From Tyto alba (lineage: Eukaryota > Chordata > Aves > Strigiformes > Tytonidae), in assembly GCF_018691265.1 (NCBI RefSeq), contig NW_024881330.1, forward strand, positions 16,677,386 to 16,741,385: a stretch of 64,000 nt of DNA. Direction: 5' to 3'. Below, piece by piece: positions 62,426-64,000 of this stretch. Position 1 is the stretch's first letter. The number at the start of each line of letters is the position of its first letter. The notes below the pieces were generated by a model. The model was not told the origin of the DNA. It was given only the letters and a program-made list of their open reading frames with translations, and did not search any database. Position numbers and translations under genes: made by a program.

Positions 62426-64000
62426 CCCCCAGGAAAAGCTGATATGGTTTAATTTGGGTATCCAAACCTATGACACTGAAAAACTCCTAAGGAACTGAGT
62501 AATGAGCTGAAAAGCAATTGCATTGGAGTTTTTCAGGGTCTGCTGCCATGAAAGGTAATAAAGCCCTGGTAACTTTTAAACTATAAATTGCTTAAAACTG
62601 TGATAGAGATATTCTTCAAAAATGCCCATTGCATAAAAAGTAAAACATGTAGGAATCCTGAGCATTGCCATTTGTAAACTGCAGGTCTGCTGAAAGGAGC
62701 AAAACTTATGTTCTGCCTTTTTGTATGTTCCTTGTCATCTCTTTCTGAGTCATAAATTGAAGTACCATTGAATCAATTTTTAATAATCTTATTAATCAGC
62801 ATAATCTGTATTAATATAGCACTTTTGTAGTTCAGTGCCACTTGTCAGTAATTTGACAGAGTGAATTTTGTATCAGCATGTCCTGGTTCAACAAAAAAGT
62901 TGCGATCTATAATAAAAAGGGAGCTAAACAATCAAGTAATGAGCTTTCAAAGGTAACTTGAAAAAGGATCAGACTCCTAAATATAAATATCATCACAACT
63001 TCTACACTTATGGCTCAGATCTCCAGACTAGAGAGAGGCCAGTGACTTTTGGACCACATTTTCTTTCAGATTCACCATTTTATTGCTAATAAGATAAGCT
63101 GTCTTGGGAAATGAATCAGTACTTCTGCGTTGCTCATTTGGCAGTTCAGTGCAGTGAGTTGCTTCCGTTGTCAACACAATAACAAAACATATTTATTTGT
63201 TTCCAAAGACTTCGTGGTAGCTTACTTGCAGAACTGTATTTTGTGTTAAACATGTAAGCTGGAGTGTCCATGTGACAATAAAGACATTCGTTAGGTAACG
63301 TTTCTCAAATTGGTTTACTGAAGCTTATGCTAATGCAGAGTTTGTAAATAATCCTTTTAGGCTTGAATATTGTAAGACTCTTGTGATTAAATTTGCCATG
63401 GGTCACTACATGGCTAGCGGTGTGCTGTTGTAAAGTGGAAGGAGTACCTATGAAACCTGGGAAATGCGGACAAGGAGAACATAACAGGTATCCTTCATCT
63501 GAGAAGGGCCACTAGCACTCGTTCCACGATGCAAACATCTAGTAGCAACTTTGCTAAATCCTGCTAACAACTTAAAAATCTGCAACAGAAAATCTGAAAG
63601 AAGATGCCATATTTTTTTCTTAAAGCTGTGTGAAGAATAAGCATTAAAGGATTCTCTCTGCTCTTACTTTGTCACTCGAGTGATACCATATCTAGTCAGA
63701 GGGCTTTGAAAGGCACAACACAGCTATAGCTAAGACCCAAAATTTAATGAAAAAAGCTTTGAGGATTCACATTTCTGTTTGTTTTTGGTTTTCCATATTG
63801 GATTAAAACCTAAAGATTTACCTTTGTCTATATATTGTGAAAAATAGCTCTCTGGATAACTAAAGTACTTGGACATTCATCTGGACCATGGGAGTCACAG
63901 GGTGGGCCAAACCCCATCAACTATGGTTGGGGACACTTTCTGCCATACAAAACTGTCCTGGCCCTCTCGTGTAGAAGCTACATCCTGACCCCAATGAATG

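Larger units (their letters stand above)
58946..64000 (+). other. TRPS1: Last part of large TRPS1 intron in window (continues)
   Basis: AT-rich with no gene seen. It holds G/T-only repeats at 60173-60240 and 61338-61390 and a T run at 62403-62425. No GATA-finger exon (FCANCLTT...) appears on the plus strand, so the intron is still open at 64000. Nothing in the last 300 bases resembles an exon. Confidence 0.85.

Noticed and set aside
62403..62443. Poly-T followed by CCCCCAGG as a splice acceptor
   Set aside because: The sequence after it matches no TRPS1 residues and has no long open frame.
24874..64000. Search for the GATA-finger exon
   Set aside because: No FCANC-type coding sequence followed by a matching donor was found on the plus strand, so the exon is placed beyond the window.
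1..64000. CRISPR arrays, operons, insertion sequences or other bacterial features
   Set aside because: None are present. The spliced coding exons and repeats show vertebrate nuclear DNA.

Overview
This window is vertebrate nuclear DNA, most likely from a bird. It lies inside one long gene read left to right, TRPS1 (trichorhinophalangeal syndrome 1), which encodes a zinc-finger transcriptional repressor. Three coding exons match the start of TRPS1: 2809-3735, 15305-16434 and 24270-24873. Together they encode residues 1-887 in one continuous frame, with GT/AG splice borders and compatible phases. This covers the acidic, serine-rich N-terminus and the first block of C2H2-type fingers. The exon with the GATA finger and the last exon with the two Ikaros-type fingers are not in the window. 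They must lie beyond base 64000, because the intron that starts at 24874 is still open at the end.

Layout: 1-2806 is the end of the intron before the first canonical coding exon, ending in a very long TTTC/poly-T tract against the splice acceptor. Introns of 11,569 bp (3736-15304) and 7,835 bp (16435-24269) separate the coding exons. More than 39 kb of a further intron fills 24874-64000. The introns are AT-rich, with many T runs on the sense strand and few A runs. They hold a few ancient repeat relics, one nearly intact solo retroviral LTR of about 1 kb (57944 to about 58945), a roughly 308-bp inverted-repeat element (about 22155-22462), and some GC-rich patches, the strongest at about 31130-31620.

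The bird assignment is inference. The protein is very close to mammalian TRPS1 but differs at scattered positions. There are no Alu, B1 or L1 elements. The old repeats are MIR-like or palindromic relics shared by amniotes. The LTR at 58 kb resembles a family I associate with bird genomes. No second gene, RNA gene, CRISPR array or bacterial feature could be supported. I do not see a new multi-gene system. The most notable non-coding signals are the long inverted repeat near 22.3 kb, a perfect 22-bp palindrome with an octamer-like core at 33198, the pyrimidine tract at the first acceptor, a possible intronic polyadenylation site after the third exon, and the LTR.
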